This document shows positions 1 to 10,799 of a stretch of 33,782 bases of DNA, in pieces. This DNA is from Ophiocordyceps camponoti-saundersi (nom. inval.) (lineage: Eukaryota; Ascomycota; Sordariomycetes; Hypocreales; Ophiocordycipitaceae), in the NCBI GenBank assembly GCA_003339415.1, contig PDHQ01000342.1, positions 1-33,782 of the forward strand, written 5' to 3'. The stretch's first letter is position 1; each line of letters starts with the position of its first letter. The notes beneath the pieces are model-generated. The model saw only the letters and a list, made by a program, of their open reading frames with translations, was not told the origin of the DNA and ran no database searches. Made by a program: the position numbers and the translations under genes.

Positions 1-137
1 ATATTTTTATATTTTTATATTTTTATATTTTTATATTTTTATATTTTTATATTTTTATATTTTTATATTTTTATATTTTTATATTTTTATATTTTTATAT
101 TTTTATATTTTTATATTTTTATATTTTAATATTTTAA
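1..137. repeat. 8-bp AT tandem repeat at left window edge
   Basis: Fifteen exact head-to-tail copies of the 8-bp unit ATATTTTT fill 1-120, followed by degenerate copies to about 137. The array abuts a degraded family-D sequence that begins near 135. It is not a telomeric repeat (no TTAGGG-like unit) and has no coding capacity. The array may run on beyond the window. Confidence 0.95.
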
Positions 138-560
138 GTAGATTCCGCTCCCTTTATTACCTTATAATAATAATAAGCTACGCTTAAAGTAACTTTAAGG
201 GGGAGGGCGATATTATATAAGTTAATTATAACCGCGAAATTTTTTTACTTAAAATATAGCTTTACTCTTAATTATAATAATTTTAAATTTAAGAGTTTAC
301 TATACTTATTATTTTATTAAAAGCTAAGGTAAATATTAATAAAATTATTTTAGAAAACGCTTTTATATTAGAAAAATAATAAAGTTTAAGTAAATTTAAG
401 AAGAACCCTTTTTTACTCCGATTTTAATAATTAATAATATTTTTTTAATTATTATAGCTATAGTTTTTTTTATAGCTTTAAGGGGAGTAAAACTTTTTTA
501 ATATAAGCTATAATTATAGCTAAAGTGCTAAAAAAGATTATTAAAAGATAAAGTCTTAAG
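135..560 (-). mobile_element. D2, fragment 1 of a minus-strand family-D element
   Basis: This stretch aligns, as reverse complement, with the inside of the complete family-D element at about 31575-32003. Shared landmarks include TCCGCTCCCTTTATTACC near 144 and a long common block around 500-540. It is the oldest layer in the window: the foldback, element B and element C all interrupt this copy, and its sequence resumes after each. No open frame remains. What family D encodes is not recognised. Confidence 0.85.
556..560. repeat. Target-site duplication (left) of the foldback
   Basis: TTAAG here is repeated exactly at 933-937, on the far side of the 372-bp foldback. A 5-bp duplication is what a Ty3/gypsy-type integrase leaves. 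Confidence 0.85.
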
Positions 561-932
561 TATAAGGGATTAGTTTATAACTAATCGTGGCTAGATAGGG
601 GGGATTATAGCGGATATGTTTAGGTCTTCCCGATAGCGCTTAGTTATCGCGCGGGGTATATAGCTAGCTCGGGAGGGGGGCTTCTCTCCCCTCTCCTTCC
701 TCTCTTCGATAGCTTTAATTATAACTCCACTTTAGCTTACTTCTGCAGTCGCCTTAGTAAGACTATTATATTAATTAAAGCTATCGAAGAGAGGAAGGAG
801 AGGGGAGAGAAGCCCCCCTCCCGAGCTAGCTATATACTCCGCGCGATAACTAAGCGCTATCGGGAATACCTAAACATATCCGCTATAATCCCCCCTATCT
901 AGCTACGATTAGTTATAGACTAATCCCTTATA
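561..932. mobile_element. Foldback insertion: LTR plus inverted U3-R segment of family D
   Basis: 561-770 is a full 210-bp family-D LTR in plus orientation, starting TATAAGGG and ending TTATA. After one spacer base (771), 772-932 is the reverse complement of the first 161 bases of that LTR (561-721). I count four mismatches in 161 and no indel. The single-copy loop is 722-771. The junction falls in TAATTAAAGCT (772-782), which is both the sequence expected just 3' of this LTR and the complement of AGCTTTAATTA at 711-721. Both outer ends are U3 termini, and TTAAG flanks the whole unit, so it integrated as one piece. The unit still holds TG and CA dinucleotides (near 614, 742 and 873) that other D LTRs here have lost, which suggests it is relatively young. 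Confidence 0.9.
711..721 (+). promoter_or_regulatory. Proposed R start / self-primer of family D
   Basis: AGCTTTAATTA lies 60 bases before the LTR end and is complementary to the 11 bases one position past the LTR (772-782). In Tf1-type retrotransposons the first 11 nt of the mRNA anneal to a primer-binding site just 3' of the LTR and prime reverse transcription; the geometry here matches. A TATATA lies about 50 bp upstream (near 657). The assignment of the RNA start is inferred from the pairing and from the exact end point of the inverted arm. Confidence 0.6.
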
Positions 933-937
933 TTAAG
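933..937. repeat. Target-site duplication (right) of the foldback
   Basis: TTAAG, identical to 556-560. Confidence 0.85.
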
Positions 938-2012
938 TAATATAAGTAATAGTTTATAATTCGCTTTAACTTTATTATTACTTTATCTTAAGTTTAAAGC
1001 TTTAAGGTAATTATAATAAATATTAATTATAAACTTTATAAATAAAGCTAAGCTTTTATAATTAGGAAATTACTTAATAATAATATTATAATAATATTTT
1101 AAAATATTATTTATAAGCTTTAGTTTAATTTAAAATAACTTTATATTATTTTAAGTAAGCTTTATAATAAGGCGGTAAAGAAGCTTTTTAAAAAGAGATT
1201 AAGTTTTTAAATAAGGTTTTAATAATATAATTATATATAAAGAAATATTATTTAAAAACTTAATAAAATTCCCTAATAATTATTATTAATAATATAGCGG
1301 ATATAAATTAAATTTATAATAAAAGTATAATAATATAAGTAAAGTTTTAATATTAAATTATATATATTAAAAGTCTAACCTTAATAATATTTTAAATATT
1401 ATAAACTTAAATATATTATTAAATATTATATAATAAAGCTATAATATTATAAATATCTTATTATTTTATATATAAAAAGTAAATTTACTTACCTTAAAGC
1501 TTATAAGAAAAGATTATATTATTACTTTTTTTATTAAGGATTTTATTTTAAGTAAAGTTAACTTTATTTTAAAATAAGAGTAGCTTAAGACTAGGTAAAG
1601 GATATATATATTTCCTAACCTTAAAGGTTTATAAATTAGAATTTTATATATATTACCCCTTTTTTCCTTTTAATATTAGCTAAAGTTTAATAATAGCTAG
1701 GGTAAAAATACTAAAAAGTAAATATAATAATACCTCCCTTAACCTCTTTTCTTAACTTATTTATAGCTTTATTATAATAATTTAGCTATTTTTTAATATT
1801 AGCTATTAAAAAGTTTATTATAAGATAATAAAACCTTTATATATTTCTTAACTATATTAATAAAGCTTTAAATAATTAAATTATTAAAGCTATTTTAATA
1901 AAATATAAGAATTTAGTTTATAATAATAATAATAGCTAAAAGAATAAGTAAGCTATATAAACTTTATATTAAACTTTATTTATATATACTTTTATTACTA
2001 TAAAGTTTACTT
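938..2012 (-). mobile_element. D2, fragment 2 of the minus-strand family-D element
   Basis: It aligns as reverse complement with the complete D element from about 31570 down to 30430, almost without gaps. The parts around 1153-1640 and 1740-2000 are especially clear against 30720-31290 and 30440-30700. It continues fragment 1 after the foldback and is cut at 2012 by element B. Its final TACTT (2008-2012) is the left TSD of B and recurs at 26226-26230. It carries more TA-directed transitions than the D copy at 29-33 kb. Confidence 0.85.
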
Positions 2013-2140
2013 TATATAAAGGATTTAAGCTACGCCTAAATAGCTAAGTTATATAAAAATACTTAGTTAAGTCTACGCGTATAACGGGCGCGGGGTATAT
2101 ATAGGTATATATAATTAATTAGCGCCGCGCGCGGGATAAG
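2013..2140 (+). repeat. Element B left LTR, first part (offset 1-128)
   Basis: It aligns with 25977-26104 of the right LTR, including the GC block GCGCCGCGCGCGGGATA. The LTR breaks off at 2140 where element A begins, and continues at 19440. The last five bases ATAAG (2136-2140) are the target-site duplication of element A. Confidence 0.93.
2136..2140. repeat. Target-site duplication (left) of element A
   Basis: ATAAG repeated exactly at 19435-19439. The intact right LTR of B reads ATAGG at this place, differing by one transition. Confidence 0.9.
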
Positions 2141-2732
2141 TATTATACGCTTATACGTATAACCTTCTAGTAAGCGTATATACTAGGCTAGCTACTAGAT
2201 ATAGTATATAGAAAAGGGAGACGGGCTAGCTACTAGTTATAAGATTATAGAATAGCTATTATAAAAAGTATAAGTATAAGTAAGAGTCTTTTAAGAATTA
2301 AAATAGTAACTATAAAAGAATTTAAATTTCTACTTAAAGGAATATTAAGCTAATTTATAGCTAAGAGCTTAAAGAAGATTTCTTAATATAATCTTAAAAG
2401 TATTTACTTAAGGGGATTTTATAGTAATTTCCGTATATATTAGTAAAATAGAGATTTCTTAGTATATAGTAATTTCCTAATATATAAGGATTTCCTAGTA
2501 AAATCCGGAGATTTCTAAAAGTATATTTTAATACTAAATTTAGTAAGAAATCTTAGTAAAATCTTAAAAATTATTATAAAGAAATCTTAAGAGGAAATCC
2601 TAATAATTTCCTAAGCGTAAAGGTAATAAAGTTTTTAAGGGAAATTTAAGTAAAATCTTAAGGGGGAAATCTTAGTAAAATATTATAAAAAGTTAGGCGA
2701 TTTATAGGGGTATTATTATATATCTTATATTA
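2141..2732 (-). repeat. Element A LTR at the left (3' LTR of the minus-strand element)
   Basis: 592 bp, matching 18843-19434 over its whole length. It starts TATTATACGC and ends CTTATATTA, where the partner ends CCCGTATTA. The first about 110 bases keep more G/C than the partner (for example GAGACGGGCTAG near 2218), whereas the rest is more AT-converted. It contains several copies of an AGGAAATCCT/AGTAAAAT motif. Confidence 0.93.
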
Positions 2733-4330
2733 ACTCTCTAAGCTAAAAAAATTCTAATAGCTTTATTAACTTTTTATATTATTTTAAAAATTATTATTAT
2801 ATTTAAAAGCTTTTTTATATTAACTTTAATAATTATATTTAATTATAAATTAAGAAATATTATTAGGGATTTATATATAGAGAATTAAATTAATCTATAT
2901 AAGGTAGGAAAAAAATAAAAAAATAAGATAAGAATAATAAAGGAGAATTATAGTATATATTAGATATATATAAAAGAATATATATTATAGTAAAGGATAT
3001 TATAATACTAAGAAAGAAAATAAGAATAAGAAAAATATAATATAATATATAGACTAAAAAAATAAAATAAAGGAAATCTTACTATTTTTATTATTTAAAT
3101 ATATAAATTATAGCGATAATATAAGAGTAAATATAGATAATCTTACTATAAATAGCGTAAAAGATATAGTTTATAGCTTTAAATATAGTATATTTATAAA
3201 AATAAAAGCGTTTAAGATATTAGGAATAATAATAAAATTAACTATATTATAAATAGTTTACGCTTATTCTTAGGCGTATATTATAAGTAGTTTATAGTAA
3301 ATAAGCCTTAGCTTTCTTATTATAGCTAATATTCTTTCTTTATTTATAGCGTATAAAGTATAAGGATAAATAATATATAACTAATACTATATTATAAAGA
3401 TATTAGGAAATAATATTAAAAGTATACTAATTTATAGGGTTTTTACCTAAGCTTAATATATATAAATACTATTATATATTAATAGTTAAATAATTTAAAA
3501 ATCTATTACGTAATAATAATTAAATAAATATAATAGCTATTACTTATTAATAGTTAAATAATATAATATATACTTTCTATATAAAGCGTATTATTAATAT
3601 ATTTCTTTACTATAGTTCGTGCTAATATTATATAAAAAGCTATAAAGAGTCTTAATCTATTATTATATCGATAAATAGATTAGTATTAATAAGCTTAATA
3701 GTTATTATATACTTAGTATTATTAGCGGGTTTAACTAAGCTATTTTTCTAACTATATAGCTTTTTAGTAATATTATTAGGAGCTATCTTTATTAAATCTA
3801 AAATATTAAAGATAGGTATATTACTAAAGTTTAGAGTTATTTTATTTTTAATAATATCGCTCTAAGCTAAAAAGAGTATATAATAAATAATAATAGCTAG
3901 AAGTAATATAACGATACCCTCGCTAGGTAGATATATCTATTCTTTTATATAAATATATAAGTCTTATTAGTTTTTTTCGTAAAATTTTAGAATTTTACTA
4001 AAATTATTTAATATTAACTTCTTATTAATAAATATAGTTATTTTATTAATATTAAATAATATATTTTTAAGAGCGGGGGTATTAAGTAAGATAGGTATTA
4101 AAATAGGGAAATTAATAATCTATTTATTATTAATATTAAATATTTTCGCTATATAACTTAAGCTAAGAGAAATATTATATTTAGTAAGGTATTTATTAAA
4201 ATAAGTTACTTAAATTAAAATAATATTTATATCTTAGAATACTAAAGCTTATTTATTATAATATATTATAAAAAAGGTAAAAGAGTATTTAATAACCTAA
4301 ACTAAATTATTATAGTAAGTTATTAGAAAG
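2733..4330. other. Element A 3' untranslated or unassigned region
   Basis: Extremely AT-rich sequence between the last coding-like stretch of element A and its 3' LTR. TTAGAGAGT on the minus strand, abutting the LTR at 2733-2741, may be the polypurine tract. A purine-rich patch lies at about 2905-3080. I found no recognisable domain, repeat or RNA gene. Confidence 0.5.
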
Positions 4331-4339
4331 TTATTATTA

Positions 4340-4830
4340 GCCTTTTTAATATTTTTAGCTTTTAAAACTTTTTAAAATTAAATCGCGGTTTTAAATATTA
4401 TCGTAAGGGTTTTAAGTTATTAAGAAATAAAGTAAGTTTACTTATTAAAAATTTTAAAAATATTTTATTAAGTTAAAATAAAAAAGTAATAAAATACCTT
4501 ACTAGGGATTTACTAAAGATAGGAGCTACTCCCTTAACCTTAATCTCCTTTTCTATAGCTATTAATATTATTCTTTTTATTTTTCTAAGGTAGTTAGTAT
4601 AAGAGATAATAGCTAAGATTCTCTTAATCTCCTCTAATTTTTCTAATTCCTAATAAATTTACTTACTAATTAGGCTTTTAATATAATTTTTTATAATTTT
4701 TAATAGCGCGTATATATTATAGTAATTTTTTCTAAGTTATTCGGATTACGGAAAGATATTTCTTTTAATATTAGTAAGGGAATATAATAGCGGAGGGTAG
4801 CTATAGTTTCTTATTAAGGCGGCTAGTATT
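4340..4830 (-). pseudogene. Unrecognised degenerate frame downstream of element A pol
   Basis: The minus strand from 4805 down reads through about 110 codons with only about four stops, all TAA or TAG, then continues with more stops to about 4340. Random frames in this composition have roughly one stop per ten codons. The inferred product is Lys/Leu/Ile/Glu-rich with a charged probable helix around 4600-4640. It is in the same register as pol (first codon base at coordinate mod 3 = 2), so it could be a C-terminal extension of pol or a separate third ORF. No family recognised. Confidence 0.45.
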
Positions 4831-4839
4831 TTAAAAATA

Positions 4840-5840
4840 AAGCTAGTAATAAAAGAAGATACCGTAATAATTTATTAAGTAGAATATTTAAGCGCTATAA
4901 TTTTAAAAACTTTAAGTAAAAAGTAATTAAAGCTAGAGTATTTATTATCTAAAAGCGAATATTTAAAATTATAATCCTTATCGTTAGGGAGTTATTCTTT
5001 ATTAGCTTATCTCTTTATTATCCTATTAATATAATAAATATAACTATCTAATTTATTAAATAATAAATTATATCCCTTTTCTTATAATATTTATTTTTAA
5101 GCGATAAAAACTATATAGTTATTTAATTTCTAATTATTAAATTTATAAGCGAGCGATTTAAATAAATATTAAAATTTTATAAGGTTTCTAAATAGCTAAA
5201 TAGCTTTTTTAAAGCTTTTAAATATAAGTATAGGGGGAGTATAAATTAGTTATTTATAAAATAACTTATAGTATATCTTATTATAGGAATAATAAAGATT
5301 ATTATAAGGAGGATTAATTTTAAGTATAAAAGAAAGGAAATAATATAAGGATAACGAAAAGAATTAGAAAATAAAAAGAAATAATTATAAGGGGAATAAA
5401 GACTAATATATAGGAAAATATAATAAAGATAAGTAATATAAAAGGGAATAAAAGAGGATAAATAAAGGAGAGAGGAAATAAGAGAAAAAAGGTAGGAAAA
5501 TAGAGGGAAATCTAATATAAACGGCGACGCGTTAAGTTTATTATTTCCTAAAAATATTATATATTCGTTACTAGGTAACTTATTTACCTTATTTTAATAG
5601 TTAGTACTTTTTAAAAATATTTATATATTTTTTCCTAGTAATTTCTAGCCTAGTTTCTAACTTATTTTTTTCTTTCTTAAATTTTTTAATTATCTCCTTT
5701 TATTAGAAGTCCTTTTTAGCTACCTATTAGTTATTATTACTTAGGTATCCTTTTTAATATATAAGGTATTTTATTTAAGTAGCGCCTCGCCCTCTCTTAA
5801 CCTTTCTCTTATTAAGGATTTATTTAATTTTATAATTATT
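4840..5840. other. Unassigned interval of element A between integrase and downstream frame
   Basis: The plus strand is strongly purine-rich at 5330-5520 (pyrimidine-rich on the coding strand), and GGCGACGCG remains at 5521-5529. No domain could be assigned in either strand. It may hold the end of the integrase C-terminal region. Confidence 0.4.
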
Positions 5841-5849
5841 AATATTAAG

Positions 5850-8700
5850 CTTAGGGCTAAGTTATTCTCCTAAAATATTAGCTAGTTAAAATTATATAAC
5901 TAATATAATAGGATAGATATTTATAAAATTATTAAGATTTAGTTAGTAAGCTAAATATCCGATTTTTTCGATTACGTAGAAAGGCCTGGTTTACTATTCC
6001 GAAAGCTTCGCTACTTATTTATTAAGAATAGAATATCTTTTCCTAAATTTTAGCTAAACTTAATTACTAAGCTTAAACTTAAGCTTCCGATATTTCTTAT
6101 TATATTATCTTTTTATTATAGCTTAAGTATAGGTAATTAAGATAATTACCTTATTTTTTAATATTTCCTTAAATTTAAGGGAAGCTTAATTATTTAGATA
6201 ACGGAGACTATTATCTATTTAGAATCTAATAAGTAATTTACTAAGCGTAATTTTAATAACTAAAAAGAAGGAGTTATTAAGTAAAAACTAAAAAGCTAAT
6301 AAAGCGTTAATTTATTATTTTATTAAAAAATTAGTAGTAAAGAATTTAAAAGCGATTTTAATAATCTAATTTTATTTTTTAGATAAACTATTAGTTTATA
6401 GGTAATATATAGTTAATATTAGGAATTTAATATTAAAGGCGGATTATAAGGTTTTCTAAAACTTAAATATAAACTTTAGATTTTAATTAGAGATAATTTA
6501 TTTTTAAAATCCCTAATTATAATAGGTAAGCTTATTATATAGCCGCTAAGCTTATTTTTTAGTAATAAAGTAATTATATTTAAAAGTTAAAATATATATT
6601 TTTAAGAACTTATTAGTAATAGTAAGGAGAGTATTATAAAACTTTCCTTTAAGTTTAAACTAAAGTAAATTTTCTAAAAAAACTAAGAGGAGTTTAATAA
6701 TAAAATTTATTATAATTATATAAAAGGAAATTGCTAGGGAATAAATAAGAACTATTTCCCTAAAAAGAGCTTATTTATTAGTTTAATTTTATTTATAAAT
6801 ATTATATTTATTTATAAAATTATTAATCTTTTTCTTTAATTAGGAAATAATAAAACTAAAAGAGAGTTTAGCTTATATATATCTCTAGCTAGTATAAAAT
6901 TTATAAAAATAATACTTAAAAATAATTCCTTTAGCGTAGTTTTTAAGAATATAAAATTATTATTAATTATTAATATCCTTAAGATATAATAAGCTATTTA
7001 CTTAGATAAAAGTAAGTTTTTCCTAAGAGTTTTTATTTCTAAGTTATTCTAAGATTTTAGATTATTATATATTAAGAAAATATCTTTTAGAAATCCTATA
7101 TTAAAAGGCATTATTAAGAATAGCTTTTAAGGAAATAAGTACGTATTTATAATCGATATAATCTTTTTAGATATTTTTAAGTTTTCCTTATCCCTTTTCT
7201 AAAGCTATTTTTAAAAAGAGGCGTAAAAAAGAGTTTATAAGAATATTAAAAATACTAAGAATATATTAAACTTTAAAAAAGTATTAACTTAGAAACTAAA
7301 AAATAAGAGTAAGGTAATTATTACTTTTTATATTAATAGTAAAAGGAAAAGTTTACTTTATAATTATTAAAATTACGGTATAATTTATAAAAATTATAAT
7401 TTTTAATTTCTAAGTTTTAATTAAATAAGTCTAGAGTTTATAATAAGCTTAAACTAGGTAAGAAATCTTAAATTTAGTTAGCTAATATTTAATTTCGGCT
7501 AATTTAAGTATATAACTAAGATAATAGATAAGTTTAGTAAATTACTAAGGCGGAGCTAAAAATAATTTCTAAGATTCCTTATTATCGATATAGAAAAAAT
7601 AAGCTATAAAATTATTCTCTTAGGAGATATTAATTTATAAAAAAAGTTAATAATTAAGAAAAAACTAACTAAAAGTAATATTATTATAAAAAGTATTAGT
7701 AATATTATTAAAATAATTAGTTTTTTCTTTTATTAGGATAATCTTAAACTAAGAGGTAAAGGTATTTCTTTTTAGTTTAATAATAAGTACTTTATTTTCC
7801 TATCTTTTTTAGAATATTACTATTTTATATTTCTAAAAAAGGTTAATTTATTATATAAAATAGGGAATAAGATATTTTATTTATTTAACTAATTTAATTT
7901 ATTATTTAAAATATTATAAAATATTAGGGAAATTAATATCTTATAAAGCTTTTACCTAAGATTAAGTATTTATTAATACGAATCTATTAACGTAATATTT
8001 TAATATTTTTATAAATAGGTAATAAAGGAATAATTTAGGAGTAAAGAGGGAAAGATTTATATTAATAAAAAGATTAAATATTATAGTTAGATATTTAATA
8101 TAATTTTTTAAGGTATCGGAGAAGATTACTATATTATTAATATATTTAGTAGCGTATACTTTATATAATTAGAGAATATAATTAACGAATCTTTATATAT
8201 AGGTAGGAGAATTTTTATACCTTATAAGAGCGACTATAGCCCTCTTTAATTTATAGTAGAAAGTAATCGTAAACCGCTTTTAATAATTTAAATAGATAAG
8301 AAACTAATAAAAAAAGCTTTAAGTATTAATAGTAGAAATAACCTTTTTACTTACTAATTTATAAATTATATCTTAAGGAAAAGGTATTAGATATATATTA
8401 GGAATAGCTACGCTATTTAAAGCTTATAAGTTATTTATAATATAAGGTTTACCTTTTCTTTAAATAATAAAATATAAGCTAGCGAAAAGTAAAGCTTTAA
8501 GCGCTTATTTTATTTTACTTTATAAATATATATTATTATATTTTTTATTAAGAAAATCCTAATTAGATTTATTTAGTAAATAGGGATATAAACTAAGTTT
8601 TTTCTTATATTAATTATTAACGAGGGGGACCTTTAGATAACGTTTAAGGGGTAGATTAATTAGTTTAATATCTTTTTATAGTTTCGGAAAGGAATTATAT
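5850..8700 (-). pseudogene. pol: Element A pol: reverse transcriptase, RNase H, integrase (RIP-degraded)
   Basis: One minus-strand frame (first codon bases at coordinates with mod 3 = 2) carries all three domains without net frameshift. RT, about 8700-7970: readable blocks include ALNSVAIPN, YKNSP and the active-site region YINNIVIFSDT (8112-8144), where the DD pair reads NN. RNase H, about 7630-7330: the block LAEIKY lies near 7499, as in fungal gypsy RNase H. Integrase, about 6840-5850: a block near 6700 holds the first Asp region, IISNQNLKF (6470-6498) stands for the ISDRDPKF type, and TIYYLQTNSLS (about 6378-6413) corresponds to the TAYHPQTDGLSE type that carries the catalytic Glu. Dozens of stops and loss of catalytic Asp residues make it non-functional. 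Most substitutions are C-to-T or G-to-A. Confidence 0.88.
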
Positions 8701-9233
8701 AGCTATTTTACCTTTCTAGATAACTAAGGATCTAAAGTATAAATTCTAACGCTATACTCTCCCTTAATTTCTAAGATATCGGGTATTTTAAAAATACCTA
8801 ATCGGTATAGTTAGCTTAAATCTAAGATATTAATAAAAGGTAAGTTAGTATTAGTTTTATTAAATAATATTATCTAATCTAAAAAAAAGTTTAATATTAA
8901 ACGCTTATCGGGGTTATCTAAAGAGTCCTTTTTTATAATTTATTAAAAGATAGTAAAAGAGAATTAATTATTAAGATTTAATATTATACTAACTTTTTCT
9001 TTTTATTTAAAAGAGATTAGCTTATTATTTAAGTTAAAAATAGTTAAATAAAAATAGTTATAAATAATTAAACTAGAGAGAAAATAAAAGTTAAGAAAGA
9101 AAATAAAGTTATAATTCTTAGGAGGATCTTTAATTAGTGCTAGAATTATACGTATTAAAAAAAGGGATTATTATTACTAAAGTAGCTATTATACGTTTAT
9201 AAATAGCTAGTTCTTTATAAGTAGAATAGTATT
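8701..9233 (-). other. Element A region upstream of RT (probable protease / pol N-terminus)
   Basis: By position between gag and RT this should hold the protease and the start of pol. I could not identify the Asp-protease motif in the degraded sequence. The LINE insertion truncates it at 9248. Confidence 0.35.
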
Positions 9234-9248
9234 TAATATATATTCCTT
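9234..9248. repeat. Target-site duplication (left) of the LINE
   Basis: TAATATATATTCCTT at 9234-9248 recurs at 16377-16391. A 15-bp duplication suits target-primed reverse transcription by a LINE. The first four bases at the right copy could belong to the TAA tail instead, which would leave 11 bp. Confidence 0.8.
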
Positions 9249-9314
9249 ATATAAAAAAAAAAATAACTTTTTCACGACTTTAGATAATCGGGGTCCCCGT
9301 TCGTTCTTAACGCT

Positions 9315-10730
9315 ATGATATTATAAGAATTTAATACTTTCTACCTCTCAGAGTCTAACTCCGCTAAGGGAATAGCCCTAAACGCGGGGTTACGGGGCGG
9401 CCCGCCTCTAAGTCCGCTATTAATACCGATAGTACTCGATAGCGGAACTTAGGGGCTTAACTAATCCCGATAATATCCGCGTACGGGTAAAAGTTAATAT
9501 AATATAGCTACTAACTCTAATAACCCGTTTATCGATACTTTTCGGACCCCGATAAATCCTATCCTAAAGTTTATATACGAAAAACTTACCGGGGTAGTCT
9601 CCGCGTAAGATTTTCGCCCTATATAGGGTATCCTTAATATAGCGTTTACTAAGCTTTAGTAGCGCTAATAAGCCTCCGAGGACCTATCTAGCTTACCTAT
9701 TACTATCTCCCGCGCTATTTAGAAGTTAGTTAAAGCTACTTTTTATAAGGTAATAAGTAAGGGGTTAGACTCCGCCCTTAAAGTTCTAACTTAGGCTAGC
9801 GTAGTTACGAGCTCCGCCCCGAACTCCGCCCCCCCCGCGGCGCCCCTTATACGCCCGGTTCCGGCGAGAATAGAGAGGGAGGTACTTATATCGGTAAAGA
9901 ACGTCCCGGTAGTTAAGGGAGTTCCGGCGCCTACTCCTTAGAAGGTTATCCGGAAAGTTAATAAGGCTATAAGCTACTCTATAATAGTTACTATACGCTA
10001 ACTTCCTAGCGGAGACCTCGTAATTATATTTAACCCGGAGTATAAGGACCTTACCTCGAGGGATAAGTAGGTAGCCCGGGCCTTCGGAGCGGAGGCTAAG
10101 CGTATACGCCGGACTTATATTATTATCGCTAAGGGTATCCGGACCTTAGTAGCTAACCGCGACCGTAACGCGCTACTTAATAGTATTAGGGAGGTAAATA
10201 AGGTTAACGTAGTTTAAGCGAAGGCACTCTAACCCTAATATATTTTTAGCGGAGATACCTTACGGATTTATCTTATTATAAGCTTAGGTAGCGTAGAAGA
10301 TATAAATAAGCTTTGCTTAAATAGAATAGTTATAAACGCGGAGATTATTTACTATAAACTTTATAAGGACTCCGCACGCCCTAAGTAATATTATAGATAT
10401 TTTTAATTCGGATATATTACTAAGTATTACTAGGAGCCCCCTTAATATAAATACTACGCGGCTACCTTATATAATAGCGAAGAAGAGAATTACCTTATAT
10501 AGAAAAAAGAGAGACCCCGCTATTATATTTTATATAAGGGTATATACTCCGTATAGTCGAAGGACTACCCGGAGTCCCGGAAATAGTAAAGCCGCGCTAA
10601 GTTTAGCTTCCCTAATAAACCTCGCCTTTTCTAATTATTATAATTTACTTAACCTCCGGCCCCTACTTAGCGGTAACTTTATAAGGATAGCGAAAGCTTT
10701 ATTATTATCTCCCTAAAAAAGCGAGCGTAT
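9315..10730 (+). pseudogene. LINE ORF1 (gag-like, CCHC zinc knuckles)
   Basis: A surviving ATG at 9315 opens a frame that can be followed past 10560 with stops almost only where Gln or Trp codons would be. The middle part (about 9790-9920) is Pro/Ala/Ser-rich. A charged region follows at about 10020-10200, then three knuckles. The first, at 10386-10440, has the CX2CX4HX4C spacing but every ligand reads Tyr, because TGY and CAY both become TAY. Two more follow at about 10447-10500 and 10520-10570. In LINEs this protein binds the element RNA. The end is approximate, and overlap with ORF2 is likely. Confidence 0.82.
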
Positions 10731-10799
10731 TATAGATCCCCTAAAGATACGCTTTAGCGCCCTTTTTATAGCACGCTACTTACTTAGGTCTCCCTAAGA

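Noticed and set aside
1..137. Telomere or centromere satellite
   Set aside because: The units are plain AT octamers with no telomeric motif. The window alone gives no evidence of chromosome position.
561..932. Foldback read as an ordinary MITE or a DNA transposon with terminal inverted repeats
   Set aside because: The left half is a complete 210-bp LTR found as direct repeats at 29306 and 32761, and the inverted arm stops exactly at the self-complementary site. An LTR origin explains it better.
561..932. Two independent opposite LTR insertions
   Set aside because: Only one 5-bp duplication pair flanks the whole unit, and none is seen at the internal junction.
6620..7420. Long plus-strand frame opposite element A pol
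   Set aside because: Stop frequency equals the random expectation. The minus strand here encodes recognisable integrase and RNase H.
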